Shown here one piece after another: positions 43,806 through 53,107 of a DNA stretch of 64,000 bases; position 1 is the stretch's first letter; the number at the start of each line of letters is the position of its first letter. The notes beneath the pieces are model-generated. The model made no database searches, was not told the origin of the DNA, and was given only the letters and a program-made list of their open reading frames with translations. Source of the stretch: Pseudomonas sp. FP1742. Its GTDB lineage: Bacteria > Pseudomonadota > Gammaproteobacteria > Pseudomonadales > Pseudomonadaceae. A program made the translations under genes and the position numbers. The stretch is taken from the NCBI RefSeq assembly GCF_030687145.1, contig NZ_CP117460.1, forward strand, positions 5,766,001-5,830,000, written 5' to 3'.

Positions 43806-44878
43806 CTCACCTGATAACCGCGGCTGCTCAGGCAGTTGCCTTGGGCCTGGCGGTAGGCTTGCACCACCGACGGGGCCGGTTGGTAGGTGACGGCACGTGG
43901 ATCGAAACCGCTCTGCTCCACGGCCCAGCGATAGCATTCGTAACCGTCCCGGCTGACTTCCTCCGGCGACTGGCCGTTGGCCGGATACGCCACCACGTCG
44001 TAGCCATTGCCGGCCGGTTGCGGCTGCACGGGCGGTTCGACCACCACGTAATCCTGAGTGCTCTCCTGGTAGGCGTAATACGCGCCGGCCGCCAGGAACA
44101 GCAGCGCGCCGCCGATCCACACTTCACGGGCGTAATCGGGCAAGTAGCTGACCCGAATTCCGCGAGGCGGCTGAACCACCACATAACGTGGGCCTTGCGG
44201 GCGATACCAGTAACCACCGGAATAGAAATAATCCTGGCCACGGTACGGCACACGGAAGTGGCGATCCGGGAAGCGGTCGATCACGTACCCCGGACGATAC
44301 TGAGGGCCGGGGCCCCAGCCAGTGCCGTGCCCCTCCGGGCGACCGGGCCAGCGACGGTCATCGTGACGCGGCTCCCGCCCCCCGGTTTGCCATGGCTGGT
44401 TGTAATTGTTACGCCGCGGTTCGTCCTGATAGTAGCCACGCCGAGGTTCCTGGGTCTGGCGCACGGTGTCGGGCCGTCCCTGGATCGGCAGATTGTTACT
44501 TGGTTGTTGCGGCGCTCGCTCCTGAACGTTGGAGTCGTGCAGTGTGCGGTTCTGCCACTGGCCGCCCTGAACGTTTGGATCGTGTAGCGGACGGTTCTGC
44601 CACTGGCCGCCCTGATTGTTGGGCTCGTACGGCTGGCGGCCCTGATTCTGATCGTGGCGCTCGAACTGACGGCTGTTGTCGCCACGAATGATTTCGGTGC
44701 TCTGCGGGCGTGGCTGATTGCTGGCGCCATGGCCCTGACCCTGTTCATTACCCCGATGATCAGGCCCATTCTGCCCGCCATCGGGGCCGCGGTTCTGCGG
44801 CTCATCGGCAAGCGATTGCGCAGTGACACTCACACACAGCAAACCAACCCCGGCCAAACGCCAGATGCGCGATTTCAT
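43799..44878 (-). CDS. DUF6515-like exported protein with disordered N-terminal half
   Basis: The 359-residue protein has a signal peptide (MKSRIWRLAGVGLLCVSVTAQSLA), then a low-complexity region rich in Gln, Asn, Gly, Pro and Arg (about residues 25-180) with two tandem copies of a 15-residue unit. The C-terminal part matches the DUF6515 pattern: FRVPYRGQDYFYSGGYWYRP, then a helix (IGGALLFLAAGAYYAYQE). Function is unknown; an envelope or surface role is likely. The start at 44878 has GAGGAAA upstream. Confidence 0.8.
   Translation of the reverse strand: MKSRIWRLAGVGLLCVSVTAQSLADEPQNRGPDGGQNGPDHRGNEQGQGHGASNQPRPQSTEIIRGDNSRQFERHDQNQGRQPYEPNNQGGQWQNRPLHDPNVQGGQWQNRTLHDSNVQERAPQQPSNNLPIQGRPDTVRQTQEPRRGYYQDEPRRNNYNQPWQTGGREPRHDDRRWPGRPEGHGTGWGPGPQYRPGYVIDRFPDRHFRVPYRGQDYFYSGGYWYRPQGPRYVVVQPPRGIRVSYLPDYAREVWIGGALLFLAAGAYYAYQESTQDYVVVEPPVQPQPAGNGYDVVAYPANGQSPEEVSRDGYECYRWAVEQSGFDPRAVTYQPAPSVVQAYRQAQGNCLSSRGYQVSY
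44522..44611. repeat. two tandem 45-bp repeats inside the DUF6515 gene
   Basis: Two adjacent 45-bp copies (44522-44566 and 44567-44611) encode GGQWQNRxLHDxNVQ twice. They differ at a handful of bases, so they arose by duplication and then drifted slightly. Copy number could vary between strains. Confidence 0.85.
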
Positions 44879-44992
44879 GCTTTTCCTCACTGCGGGTTAG
44901 GGCCTGTACTTAAGACTGGGAAAGCGCAGGCCGGTTCTGCAACAGGTTATCAGTCACGCAACTTATTTATTGAGGGCTGGAGAGAAATTCCA

Positions 44993-45027
44993 GGCAATAA
45001 AAAAGGGAGACCCGTCGGCCTCCCTTT
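44993..45027 (-). terminator. Rho-independent terminator on the minus strand before DUF6515
   Basis: AAAGGGAG and CTCCCTTT make an 8-bp stem (45002-45027) with a 10-nt loop; the A-run at 44996-45004 reads as a T-run on the minus strand. It lies upstream of the DUF6515 gene, so it must end a transcript that starts between here and the Lrp gene at 45314. That points to an unlisted small gene or RNA. Confidence 0.8.
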
Positions 45028-45069
45028 GAGAACTTCGTCCGTGCTCGACGCTTATGACGTCGGCTCACC

Positions 45070-45240
45070 TCACGCCGTCTTCTGGACAGTGTGTAGCTCG
45101 GGGGCCGACACAACCCCGGTGGGGGTGGCGACCGCAGCTGGCCTGATTGGGCGAGCCGCACTGGACTGTTTGTCCGAGCAGTGATTCTGGTGATAAGAAT
45201 AGGCTTGGGGCACCGGCAGAGGATTGCGAAGATTGCTCAA
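45070..45240 (-). CDS. candidate small protein gene, no recognised family
   Basis: The minus strand holds a 56-codon frame from a TTG at 45238-45240 to a TGA at 45070-45072; a GTG ten codons in is the alternative start. There is no ATG start and no good ribosome site, so translation is uncertain. The predicted peptide begins LSNLRNPLPVPQAYS and ends SAPELHTVQKTA; it is rich in Ala, Pro and Gln, with no membrane helix. A strong terminator 43 nt after the stop makes a short transcript likely, whether coding or not. Confidence 0.35.
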   Translation of the reverse strand: MSNLRNPLPVPQAYSYHQNHCSDKQSSAARPIRPAAVATPTGVVSAPELHTVQKTA

Positions 45241-45313
45241 ATAAACATTACTTGCGCAATTTTTAACTCAGGATAGATAATCTGCCGCAATAGTTATGAC
45301 AAAGGCCTGATTG

Positions 45314-45793
45314 ATGAGCAAACTCGACCGATACGACCTGAGTATTTTGGCGGAATTACAGCGCGACGCGCGCATCTCCAATCAGGAGCTGGCCGAACGC
45401 ATCGGCCTGTCGCCTTCGCCTTGCTCACGGCGGGTCAAGCAACTGGAAGACGACGGCTACATCTCCCGCCAGGTCGCCTTGCTGGACCGCAAGATGCTCG
45501 GCCTGAGCCTGACCGCCTACGTGCTGATCGGCATGGACCGCCATACACCCGAGCGTTTCGAAAACTTCGAAGCCGCCATTCGCACCTTGCCGCAAGTGCT
45601 GGAATGCAGCCTGGTCACGGGAATGGATGCGGATTATCAGCTCAAGGTGGTGGTGCCGGACATGGATCACTATCAGAAGCTGCTGCTGGGACACCTCACC
45701 CGGATTGAGGGGGTGACGAGTGTGCGGTCGAGTTTTGTGTTGAACCAGGTGCTCAACAGCACGGAGTTGCCGTTGACTCATCTGCGCAGCTGA
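45314..45793 (+). CDS. Lrp/AsnC-family regulator
   Basis: The 159-residue protein has the AsnC-type helix-turn-helix (LSILAELQRDARISNQELAERI, LSPSPCSRRVKQLEDDGY) and a RAM domain (residues about 75-150). It resembles the branch that controls amino-acid metabolism and feast/famine responses. The ATG at 45314 is used instead of the TTG just before it. A palindrome TTGCGCAA (45252-45259) lies 55 bp upstream. It is divergent from the possible small gene, which may be its target. Confidence 0.92.
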   Translation: MSKLDRYDLSILAELQRDARISNQELAERIGLSPSPCSRRVKQLEDDGYISRQVALLDRKMLGLSLTAYVLIGMDRHTPERFENFEAAIRTLPQVLECSLVTGMDADYQLKVVVPDMDHYQKLLLGHLTRIEGVTSVRSSFVLNQVLNSTELPLTHLRS

Positions 45794-45800
45794 ACCCGCC

Positions 45801-45895
45801 TTCGCGAGCAAGCCCGCTCCCACATTTGATCTTCAGTAAACACATTTTTTGTGCACACCCGAGATCAAGTGTGGGAGCGGGCTTGCTCGCGAAGG
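45801..45895. repeat. REPIN, inward-TGTGGG class
   Basis: TTCGCGAGCAAGCCCGC at left and its inverse at right with the conserved inward spacer GATCTTCAGTAAACACA and CACACCCGAGATCAAG. It lies after the Lrp gene. Confidence 0.92.
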
Positions 45896-46010
45896 GGCCG
45901 GCACAGGCGACGAATAGCTGCGACACACCGACGCAGGTCAATGCTCCATCAATCTGCCATCGCGTATACTCCCCCCGCCCTTTTAGCCCCACCCGCGCTG
46001 GAGATGTTCG

Positions 46011-46220
46011 ATGGATCCTGCAGTTTTCGAAGAGTGGATGATGACTGGCCTGGTCAGCATCCTGATCATTTTCATGGGCTTCATCGTCTGGGATCTGGCA
46101 AAAAAATCCAAGGCCGGACGCTTCGGCTCGTTCATCCTGTTCTTTGTCCTGGGGCTGGGCGTGGCTGCGTTCGTGATCAAAAGCGTGGTTATCGGCCTGA
46201 TCGAATCCGGCACTCTATAA
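46011..46220 (+). CDS. DUF2788 small membrane protein
   Basis: The 69-residue protein has two transmembrane helices (residues about 11-30 and 41-63) joined by a short basic loop (KKSKAGRFG), matching the DUF2788 family. It is probably in the inner membrane; no function is known. The last 6 bases overlap the end of rluE on the other strand. Confidence 0.85.
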   Translation: MDPAVFEEWMMTGLVSILIIFMGFIVWDLAKKSKAGRFGSFILFFVLGLGVAAFVIKSVVIGLIESGTL

Positions 46221-46856
46221 ACGCGCCGGCACTTCCTTCCACTGGCCCTGATCGAGCCCTTCGATCGACCAGTCGCCAATTCTGACCCGCACCAGGCGCA
46301 ACGTCGGCAAGCCGACTGCCGCAGTCATGCGCCGTACCTGTCGGTTGCGTCCCTCGCGAATCACCAATTCCAGCCAGCTGGTGGGCACGCTTTTGCGAAA
46401 ACGCACAGGCGGGTTGCGTGGCCACAGCTCAGGCTCATCAAGCTGTCGCGCTTCGGCCGGCAACGTCATGCCGTCGTTCAACTCAACGCCATCGCGCAAA
46501 CGCTGCAACTGCTCGGCGGTTGGCTCACCTTCCACTTGCACCCAGTAAGTCTTGGCCAGTTTGTGTTTCGGGTCGGCAATCCGCGCCTGAAGCTGGCCGT
46601 CGTTGGTCAGCAGCAACAAGCCTTCGCTGTCACGGTCCAGCCGCCCTGCGGGGTAAATCCCCGGAATCTCGATAAAGTCCTTGAGCGTCGACCGCCCTTC
46701 GCCGTCGCTGAATTGCGTCAGCACATCGAAAGGCTTGTTGAACAGAATCAGCTTCGGCTCGGCCGGTGGCGCTTTGGCGACACGGCGCGGGGCGGAAGAA
46801 GATGACACAGGCTTCACGCCAGGGCGGCGGGAAACGGGACGTTGAGGACGGGACAT
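46215..46856 (-). CDS. rluE: 23S rRNA pseudouridine synthase RluE
   Basis: The 213-residue protein is an RsuA/RluE-type pseudouridine synthase without an S4 domain. The catalytic motif [17 protein letters not shown] (near residue 70) carries the active aspartate, and [10 protein letters not shown] near residue 170 is the conserved C-terminal motif. RluE modifies U2457 in E. coli 23S rRNA. The first 30 residues are basic and low-complexity. The gene overlaps DUF2788 by 6 bases at its 3' end. Confidence 0.92.
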   Translation of the reverse strand: MSRPQRPVSRRPGVKPVSSSSAPRRVAKAPPAEPKLILFNKPFDVLTQFSDGEGRSTLKDFIEIPGIYPAGRLDRDSEGLLLLTNDGQLQARIADPKHKLAKTYWVQVEGEPTAEQLQRLRDGVELNDGMTLPAEARQLDEPELWPRNPPVRFRKSVPTSWLELVIREGRNRQVRRMTAAVGLPTLRLVRVRIGDWSIEGLDQGQWKEVPARL

Positions 46857-46927
46857 GGCGAGAAGAACATCTAACGGTCAGGGCTGCTAATGCTAGTGCC
46901 CCAACCGTCAAATGACCATGAGAACAA

Positions 46928-48391
46928 TCAGCGGAATGGCGGCTCGTCGAAGCTGCGCAATTTGCGCGAGTGCAGCGAGTTGAGTTCGGTGCGCAACAGA
47001 TCCACCGCCTCGATGCCGATTTTCAAATGCTGGCTGACCGCGCGCTCATAGAAGGCGTTGGCCGAACCCGGCAGTTTGATTTCACTGTGCAGCGGTTTAT
47101 CCGATACGCACAGCAACGTGCCGTACGGCACCCGCAAACGATACCCTTGCGCGGCGATGGTGCCGCTTTCCATGTCCACCGCCACGGCGCGTGACAGGTT
47201 GATCAGCGGACGTTCCTGGGCCCAACGCAGTTCCCAGTTACGGTCGTCGTAGGTCAGCACGGTACCGGTGCGCAGGCGCTTCTTCAGTTCATCGCCCTTC
47301 TCACCGGTGATATTGGCCGCCGCTTGCTGCAACGCCATCTGCACTTCGGCCAGGGCCGGAATCGGAATGTTCGGCGGCACCACCCGGTCGAGAATCCCGT
47401 CGCGGCGCATGTAAGCGTGGGCCAGCACGTAATCGCCAATGGTCTGCGACTGACGCAAGCCACCACAGTGGCCGATCATCAGCCAGCAATGCGGACGCAG
47501 CACCGCCAGGTGGTCGGTGATGTTCTTGGCGTTGGACGGGCCGACACCGATGTTTACCAGGGTCACGCCATGGCCGTCGCTGGCGATCAGGTGATAGGCC
47601 GGCATCTGGTAACGATGCCAGACCACGCCCGCAGCAATCGCCGAGGCTTCGCCATGGTCCATGCTCTTTTCGATGATCACGTTGCCCGGCAACACCATGC
47701 GCACAAAACGCGGGTCGTTGCGCAGTCGCTCCAGGCCATGAACGATGAACTGGTCAACGTAGCGGTGGTAGTTGGTCAGCAGAATCCACGGTTGCACATG
47801 GCGCCAGTCGCTGCCGGTGTAATGCACCAGTCGGCGCAGGGAGAAGTCCACCCGCGCGGCATCGAACAGGGCCAATGGCAGCGGGTCGGTGTTTTCCCAG
47901 TCGTATAGGCCATCGGCAATGCCATCGGTGGCGGCCGATAGATCGGTACTCGGGAACACTCGCGCCAGCACCGCCGCGGTAACGCCGGAACCGGCCAGTT
48001 CATCGCCCTGCTCGACCACGTACGGATAAGGAATGTTCTGCTGGCTGACGCCGACTTCCACGGTCACGGTGAAGTCGTGCATCAACGGGACAAGTTGTTC
48101 CAGCAGGTATTTACGAAAAGCGCGGGGATGAGTGACGGTGACGCTGTAGGTCCCCGGCAATTGAACCTTGGCATAGGCGCGAGTGGTCTGTGGGACTTCG
48201 CCCTGGCAGAGGTAGGTCAGACGCAACTCGGGATAACGAAACAGAGCACGCTGTTCAGCGTCCGGCTCGACGCGGTCCTTGAGATAACGCTTGAGCGCCT
48301 GATTCAGCGCTGTGGTTGCACGCTCGTGCAAGACAGCAAGCCGATCCACGGCTTGCTCGGCGGTTTGAACGACAATAAACGCTTCGGTCAC
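46928..48391 (-). CDS. amn: AMP nucleosidase
   Basis: The 487-residue protein splits AMP into adenine and ribose 5-phosphate, helping to balance the adenylate pool. It has the Amn N-terminal domain (residues about 1-170) and a C-terminal nucleoside-phosphorylase-like domain, including GHCGGLRQSQTIGDYVLAHA near residue 320 and VDMESGTIAAQG near 425. A GTG start at 48391 is used because AGGAAGC precedes it and homologues begin at the same TEAFIVVQTAE; no ATG lies nearby. Confidence 0.93.
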   Translation of the reverse strand: MTEAFIVVQTAEQAVDRLAVLHERATTALNQALKRYLKDRVEPDAEQRALFRYPELRLTYLCQGEVPQTTRAYAKVQLPGTYSVTVTHPRAFRKYLLEQLVPLMHDFTVTVEVGVSQQNIPYPYVVEQGDELAGSGVTAAVLARVFPSTDLSAATDGIADGLYDWENTDPLPLALFDAARVDFSLRRLVHYTGSDWRHVQPWILLTNYHRYVDQFIVHGLERLRNDPRFVRMVLPGNVIIEKSMDHGEASAIAAGVVWHRYQMPAYHLIASDGHGVTLVNIGVGPSNAKNITDHLAVLRPHCWLMIGHCGGLRQSQTIGDYVLAHAYMRRDGILDRVVPPNIPIPALAEVQMALQQAAANITGEKGDELKKRLRTGTVLTYDDRNWELRWAQERPLINLSRAVAVDMESGTIAAQGYRLRVPYGTLLCVSDKPLHSEIKLPGSANAFYERAVSQHLKIGIEAVDLLRTELNSLHSRKLRSFDEPPFR

Positions 48392-48457
48392 GATCAGCTT
48401 CCTGTGTTCTGACTTGCAGACCTTCATCTTGCCTGCATCATCGCTTCACGGGAACCC

Positions 48458-48547
48458 TGTGGGAGCGGGCTTGCTCGCGAATACGGCCTGTCAGTCAACA
48501 TCATTGTTGGATGATCAACCGCATTCGCGAGCAAGCCCGCTCCCACA
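48458..48547. repeat. REPIN, outward-TGTGGG class
   Basis: TGTGGGAGCGGGCTTGC at left and its inverse at right; the spacer contains GTCAGTCAACATCATTG, matching the outward copies at 22945 and 58586. It lies between amn and the acyl-CoA dehydrogenase gene. Confidence 0.92.
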
Positions 48548-48576
48548 TTTTATTTGTGTCGATCACAAAGGAGTCG

Positions 48577-50226
48577 TCAAAACCCTTGCGGGGTCGAGCG
48601 CGCCACAATCGCCTCCACATCCAGCCCACGCGGCAACGTTCCATATACTCGGCCGGCCGAACCGAGGCGGCTGGCGATGAAGGCATCGCTGACTGCTGCA
48701 TTACCAGCCTCCAGCAATAGTTTGGCCTGTAGTCCCAAGGCGATGTCTTCGGTGAGCTGGCGGGCGCGGTACTGAATGTCGTCGGTGTCCTTGAACGCCG
48801 CCTGCAACTGGCGGATGTGCGCGGCCAGGCGCTTGTCGCCATGACCATCGCCCAACTCGCTGAACAGCACATCGAGTACACCCGGTTCTTTCGACAACGC
48901 ACGCAACACGTCAAGGCACTGCACATTGCCGGAACCTTCCCACGTCGAGTTGACCGGCGCCTCACGGTACAGTCGCGGCAGGATGCTCTCTTCGACATAA
49001 CCGGCGCCGCCCATGCATTCGGCCGCTTCATTGATCATCGCGGGCGCGCGTTTGCAGATCCAGTACTTGCCTACCGCCGTCACCAATCGAGCGAATTTCG
49101 CTTCGTGGTCGTCATCCAGATGATCCAGCGCCCGGCCCATGCGCAGGCTCAACGCCAGGGCGGCTTCGCTTTCCAGGGCGAGGTCGGCCAGCACGTTTTG
49201 CATCAAGGGCTGCTCGCTGAGCAACTTGCCACCGACCTTGCGGTGGGCGCAGTGATGGCTGGCCTGGGTCAGGGCCTGGCGCATCAGCGCGCTGGAACCG
49301 ACCATGCAATCGAAGCGGGTCATGGCGACCATCTCGATGATGGTGGGAACACCCCGGCCCTCTTCGCCGACCATCCAGGCCAGGGTGCCGCGGAACTCCA
49401 CCTCGCTGGAGGCATTGGACCAGTTGCCGAGTTTGTTCTTCAGCCGCTGTATGTAGAACTGATTGCGCGTGTCGTCCGGGCGATGACGTGGCAGCAGGAA
49501 ACAGGTCAAGCCTTTGTCGGTCTGGGCCAGGGTCAGGAAGGCATCGCACATCGGCGCCGAACAGAACCATTTGTGGCCCACCAGTTCATACGCCTGCCCC
49601 GGCCCACCGCCGTCGACCGGATACGCCTTGGTGGTGTTGGCCCGCACATCGGTACCGCCCTGCTTCTCGGTCATCGCCATGCCGATGGTGACCCCGGCCT
49701 TGTGGGCCATGCCGACGTTGCGCGGGTCGTATTCGGTGGCGAGGATTTTCGGCAGCCAGAGTTTGGCCAGATCCGGTTGCAGGCGCATCGCCGGGACACT
49801 GGCGAAGGTCATGGTCAACGGGCAACCGCTGCCGGCTTCTGCCTGACTGTGCAAATACGTCATGGACGCGCGGGCCACGTGGGCACCCGGTTGCGGGTCG
49901 GTCCAGGGCAACCCGGTCAAGCCATGCTCCACCGCCGTGCGCATCAATTGATGATAAGCGGGGTGAAATTCCACCAGGTCGATGCGATGGCCGTAACGGT
50001 CATGGCTGACGAACACCGGTTTGTTCTGATTGGCCGCAAACCCCGCCTCCATCAACGGCCCACCGGCCAATGCGCCGTAAGCGTCGATCCGCGACTCGGC
50101 CCAACCGGCATCGAATCGCTGCGACCACTCCTGCAACGGCAGGTCGATGCGATAGAGATTGGTGCCGTCCAGCGACGGTGGCTGGTTGGTGACTTCGTGG
50201 GTTTCGGCGAACTGATGCAGGTTCAT
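48577..50226 (-). CDS. acyl-CoA dehydrogenase family protein, AidB-like
   Basis: The 549-residue protein has the four-domain AidB layout: a distinct N-terminal domain (residues about 1-170), the acyl-CoA dehydrogenase middle domain with MTEKQGGTDVRANTTKA near 195 and KWFCSAPMCDAFL near 225, and the C-terminal helical domain with YWICKRAPAMINEAAECMGG. E. coli AidB binds DNA and protects against alkylation, while Pseudomonas relatives may also be isovaleryl-CoA-type enzymes. The start was set at 50226. Confidence 0.9.
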   Translation of the reverse strand: MNLHQFAETHEVTNQPPSLDGTNLYRIDLPLQEWSQRFDAGWAESRIDAYGALAGGPLMEAGFAANQNKPVFVSHDRYGHRIDLVEFHPAYHQLMRTAVEHGLTGLPWTDPQPGAHVARASMTYLHSQAEAGSGCPLTMTFASVPAMRLQPDLAKLWLPKILATEYDPRNVGMAHKAGVTIGMAMTEKQGGTDVRANTTKAYPVDGGGPGQAYELVGHKWFCSAPMCDAFLTLAQTDKGLTCFLLPRHRPDDTRNQFYIQRLKNKLGNWSNASSEVEFRGTLAWMVGEEGRGVPTIIEMVAMTRFDCMVGSSALMRQALTQASHHCAHRKVGGKLLSEQPLMQNVLADLALESEAALALSLRMGRALDHLDDDHEAKFARLVTAVGKYWICKRAPAMINEAAECMGGAGYVEESILPRLYREAPVNSTWEGSGNVQCLDVLRALSKEPGVLDVLFSELGDGHGDKRLAAHIRQLQAAFKDTDDIQYRARQLTEDIALGLQAKLLLEAGNAAVSDAFIASRLGSAGRVYGTLPRGLDVEAIVARSTPQGF

Positions 50227-50321
50227 GACGGGGCTCCTTTGGTCAGCCAAGGACCTTCAGTTAAGCACCGCCCCGAGGCCGAACAAAGTGGCATATCTGC
50301 CTAACTGTCGGCGCTTTCGCC

Positions 50322-52679
50322 CTATGCCGGGCAGAGCACCCTTCGATAGAGCGCCGCCTGCAAATCCTCGAATTTCACCGGTTTGTTCAAGTAGTCGACC
50401 AAGGTGTCGCTCGAGCAGTGCACTCGGTCCGCGCTCAGGGCAATCATGAACACGGGTAATTCGCTGCACCCCGGCAACGCGCGGATCCGGCAACAGATAG
50501 AAGCGCCGTCCAGTGGCGGCAACTGACAATCGAGCAGCACCGCATCAACGGCTTCATGCTGTAAGTGATCGAGCGCAGCAATGCCACTGTCAGCGGTGCG
50601 CACCCGGAAACCAAGCTTGAGCAACATGCCACGCATCACCAATTGATTGATGCTGTTGTCATCAACCAGCAACACCGTGCAGTCCTGGGGCAAGCGCAGG
50701 CCGGTGGTTTGCCGGGTGAACGAGGAGACGGGCTCCACCATCGACAGGTCGCATTCGACATCCAGCTGGAAGCGGCTTCCGCGACCCGGTTCCGAACGAT
50801 GGCTCAGGCGGCCGCCGAGCAATTCGACCAACTGCCGACAGATCGCCAGGCCGACGCCCAGACCGCCATATTCACGGGTCATTGAACCATCAAGCTGGAA
50901 GAAGCGCTGGTACAGCGTCGCCTCTCCCAAATCGGTAAAACCGATGCCGGTATCGATCACCGCAAAAGACAACGCCAGCCGACCGGGTTCCGTCGGTTTC
51001 CCCGTCACCCGCAGCGCCAGACCGCCGATCCGGGTGAACTTGATTGCGTTGTCCAACAGACATTCCAGGCATTGCGCCAGCTTGCCGCTGTCGCCGTGCA
51101 GACGATCCGGCAACCCGGGCGCTATCTCGACCTTGAAGTCCAGCGACTTGCTCGCCGCATTGCCATCGAACTGCCCGCGCAAGGACTCGACCATGCTGCG
51201 CAAACTGAACGTGTCCGGATAGACCTTGAGCTTGCCGGCCTGCAATTCGGTCAGCGTGAGGATGCCATTGACCATGCGCATCATGTCCCGCGCCGAACCG
51301 GCGGCCGTTTGCTGATACTGCTCCAGCTCAGGGTTCATCTCGACGGTCTGCATCAGCTCCAGCGAGCCGATCACACCGTTCATGGGCGTACGCAGTTCGT
51401 GGGTCAGGGTGGCGAGGAATTCGTCCTTGAGCCTGTTACTGTGAGCCAGTTGCTGGTTCAGCACCTCAAGCTTCTGGCCGGCATCGAACAGCGTCTGTGC
51501 CTGTTGCTCGCGCATCGCGTTGATACGATCGGCCAGGGCCAGGGACAGTAACGCCACTTCAATCGCCGAGCCGATCTGGCTGGCGTACATGGTGAGAAAC
51601 ACGTTGGGCAAATAACCCAACACCATCATCGTGTTGACGACGCCACCGAGCAAAAATGCCGACCAGGCAATGATGAAGTAGCGCGCCACCCTCAAGCCGC
51701 GCCACCAGGCGAAAATCCCGGCGGCGAAAATTGCCACGGTAAAGACCAGTGCCAATGCCGTCGCCAGGCGCAGGGCCAGGGCGTAACTGGTCATCAACGA
51801 CAACCCGACCACCAGCGCACTGAACGCAATCAGCGCCAGCAGCACACGGTCCAGCCAGCGGCTGTGGGTGGCCGTCTGCAAGAAGCTGCGGGCGAACTGG
51901 CTGCCGAACAAGCCCGAACAGCCAATGAAGAACGGCGTGGCGGCGTTGGCCCACCACGGATTGTTCGGCCAGAAATACTCCACGGCCGCGCCGTTCACCG
52001 ACAGCTGATACAAACCGAACGAGGCGATGTAGACGATGTAATAGAGGTAACTGGTGTCGCGCACGCTGAGGAAGATGAACAGGTTGTAGACCAGCATCCC
52101 CAGCAACACGCCGTAAATCAGCCCCAGCACGTAGAGCCGCACGGGCTGCTCTTCAAGGTAAGCAGTGCTCGACCACAAGGTGACGGGCGCCTGAATCGAG
52201 CCTTCGCTCTGCAGTCTCAGGTACACCGTTTGCGCCTGCCCGGGCGCAAAGTTCAGATTGAACAGATAGTTGTTCTGGCGGATCTCGCGTGTGGCGAACG
52301 GCAATGCATCGCCGGTCTGTCGGACCAATTGATAATCGCCGCCGGCATCAGGCAAGTACAGATCAAGGTGATCGAGGGGCGGATAGGCCAGCTCCAGCAA
52401 CCAGGCCCGTTGCGCCGACGGGTTGGTCGGACGGTACTGCAGGTCGATTTTCAACCAGAATGCCGAACGCGAATAACCGGCATTGAGGGTGGCTTTATCG
52501 TGGGGTTGGAAGTGCCCGGCCGCGGCTTGCGCACGGACATCGGCAATGGTCGCTTGACCGCCCGCGTCTTCATAAACCTGCATCGTTCGGCCCAGGGGAA
52601 GGCTCTGGGTGAACTCGTCGAATTCGACGGCGCTCGCCAGGAGGGGCAAGCACAGCAGCAACATCAGCAAATAGCGCAT
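50322..52679 (-). CDS. 7TMR-DISM hybrid sensor histidine kinase
   Basis: The 785-residue protein has a signal peptide, a periplasmic 7TMR-DISMED2 domain (residues about 25-160), a seven-helix 7TMR-DISM region (about 180-395), a HisKA domain with the phosphorylated His in LTHELRTPMNG (near 420), an ATPase domain with GLGVGLAICRQLVELLGG, and a C-terminal receiver with VLLDCQLPPLDGA. Such sensors often respond to carbohydrates or small extracellular ligands. No output gene lies beside it, so its partner is unknown. It is monocistronic. Confidence 0.93.
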   Translation of the reverse strand: MRYLLMLLLCLPLLASAVEFDEFTQSLPLGRTMQVYEDAGGQATIADVRAQAAAGHFQPHDKATLNAGYSRSAFWLKIDLQYRPTNPSAQRAWLLELAYPPLDHLDLYLPDAGGDYQLVRQTGDALPFATREIRQNNYLFNLNFAPGQAQTVYLRLQSEGSIQAPVTLWSSTAYLEEQPVRLYVLGLIYGVLLGMLVYNLFIFLSVRDTSYLYYIVYIASFGLYQLSVNGAAVEYFWPNNPWWANAATPFFIGCSGLFGSQFARSFLQTATHSRWLDRVLLALIAFSALVVGLSLMTSYALALRLATALALVFTVAIFAAGIFAWWRGLRVARYFIIAWSAFLLGGVVNTMMVLGYLPNVFLTMYASQIGSAIEVALLSLALADRINAMREQQAQTLFDAGQKLEVLNQQLAHSNRLKDEFLATLTHELRTPMNGVIGSLELMQTVEMNPELEQYQQTAAGSARDMMRMVNGILTLTELQAGKLKVYPDTFSLRSMVESLRGQFDGNAASKSLDFKVEIAPGLPDRLHGDSGKLAQCLECLLDNAIKFTRIGGLALRVTGKPTEPGRLALSFAVIDTGIGFTDLGEATLYQRFFQLDGSMTREYGGLGVGLAICRQLVELLGGRLSHRSEPGRGSRFQLDVECDLSMVEPVSSFTRQTTGLRLPQDCTVLLVDDNSINQLVMRGMLLKLGFRVRTADSGIAALDHLQHEAVDAVLLDCQLPPLDGASICCRIRALPGCSELPVFMIALSADRVHCSSDTLVDYLNKPVKFEDLQAALYRRVLCPA

Positions 52680-53107
52680 TTAAGCCCCAGCGTGGCCTGT
52701 CCGGTTCTGTCAGGAAGCCCCCCATTCCTTTTGAGTAGACGTAAAACCGGTATTACCTGTTATTGGTTTGGATCCACTCTAGCATAGCCGTTAGTGGCCA
52801 TTGAACACCATTGAAATTTTTCCTACAAAGGCTCTAGAACAAGCGTTACAGCGCTATATATTGAGCTAGAGCTGTTGGCTTGATCAGGTCGTGACAATGC
52901 CCCCGGTGGGTGATGAACCCTGTGGCGAGGGGGCTTGCCCCCGTTCGGCTGCGAAGCAGTCGTAAATCTGCCGACGCGGTGTTCCAGACAGAAGGCAAAG
53001 GGGGCGCTTCGCACCCCAACGGGGGCAAGCCCCCTCGCCACAATGTATCGGCCGGACTGGACGTCGCAACACCCGAAAAAACATGTTTGGTGGTAAGCTC
53101 GCGCACC
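52680..53107. other. gap between hybrid kinase and thiD
   Basis: A 428-bp region. It contains the REP-type repeat at 52921-53042 and the promoters of the two genes that leave it; nothing else, in particular no thiamine riboswitch, is recognisable. Confidence 0.5.
52921..53042. repeat. REPIN of the TGTGGCGAGG variety with long spacer
   Basis: TGTGGCGAGGGGGCTTGCC at left faces GGCAAGCCCCCTCGCCACA at right. The core matches the palindrome at 4283-4324, not the TGTGGGAGCG copies. The roughly 80-bp spacer holds further inverted parts (CGTTCGGCTGCGAAGC, GGGGCGCTTCGCACCCC). Confidence 0.85.

Noticed and set aside
53045..53107. Possible thiamine riboswitch before thiD
   Set aside because: The 63 bases lack the conserved thi-box sequence and are too short for the aptamer.
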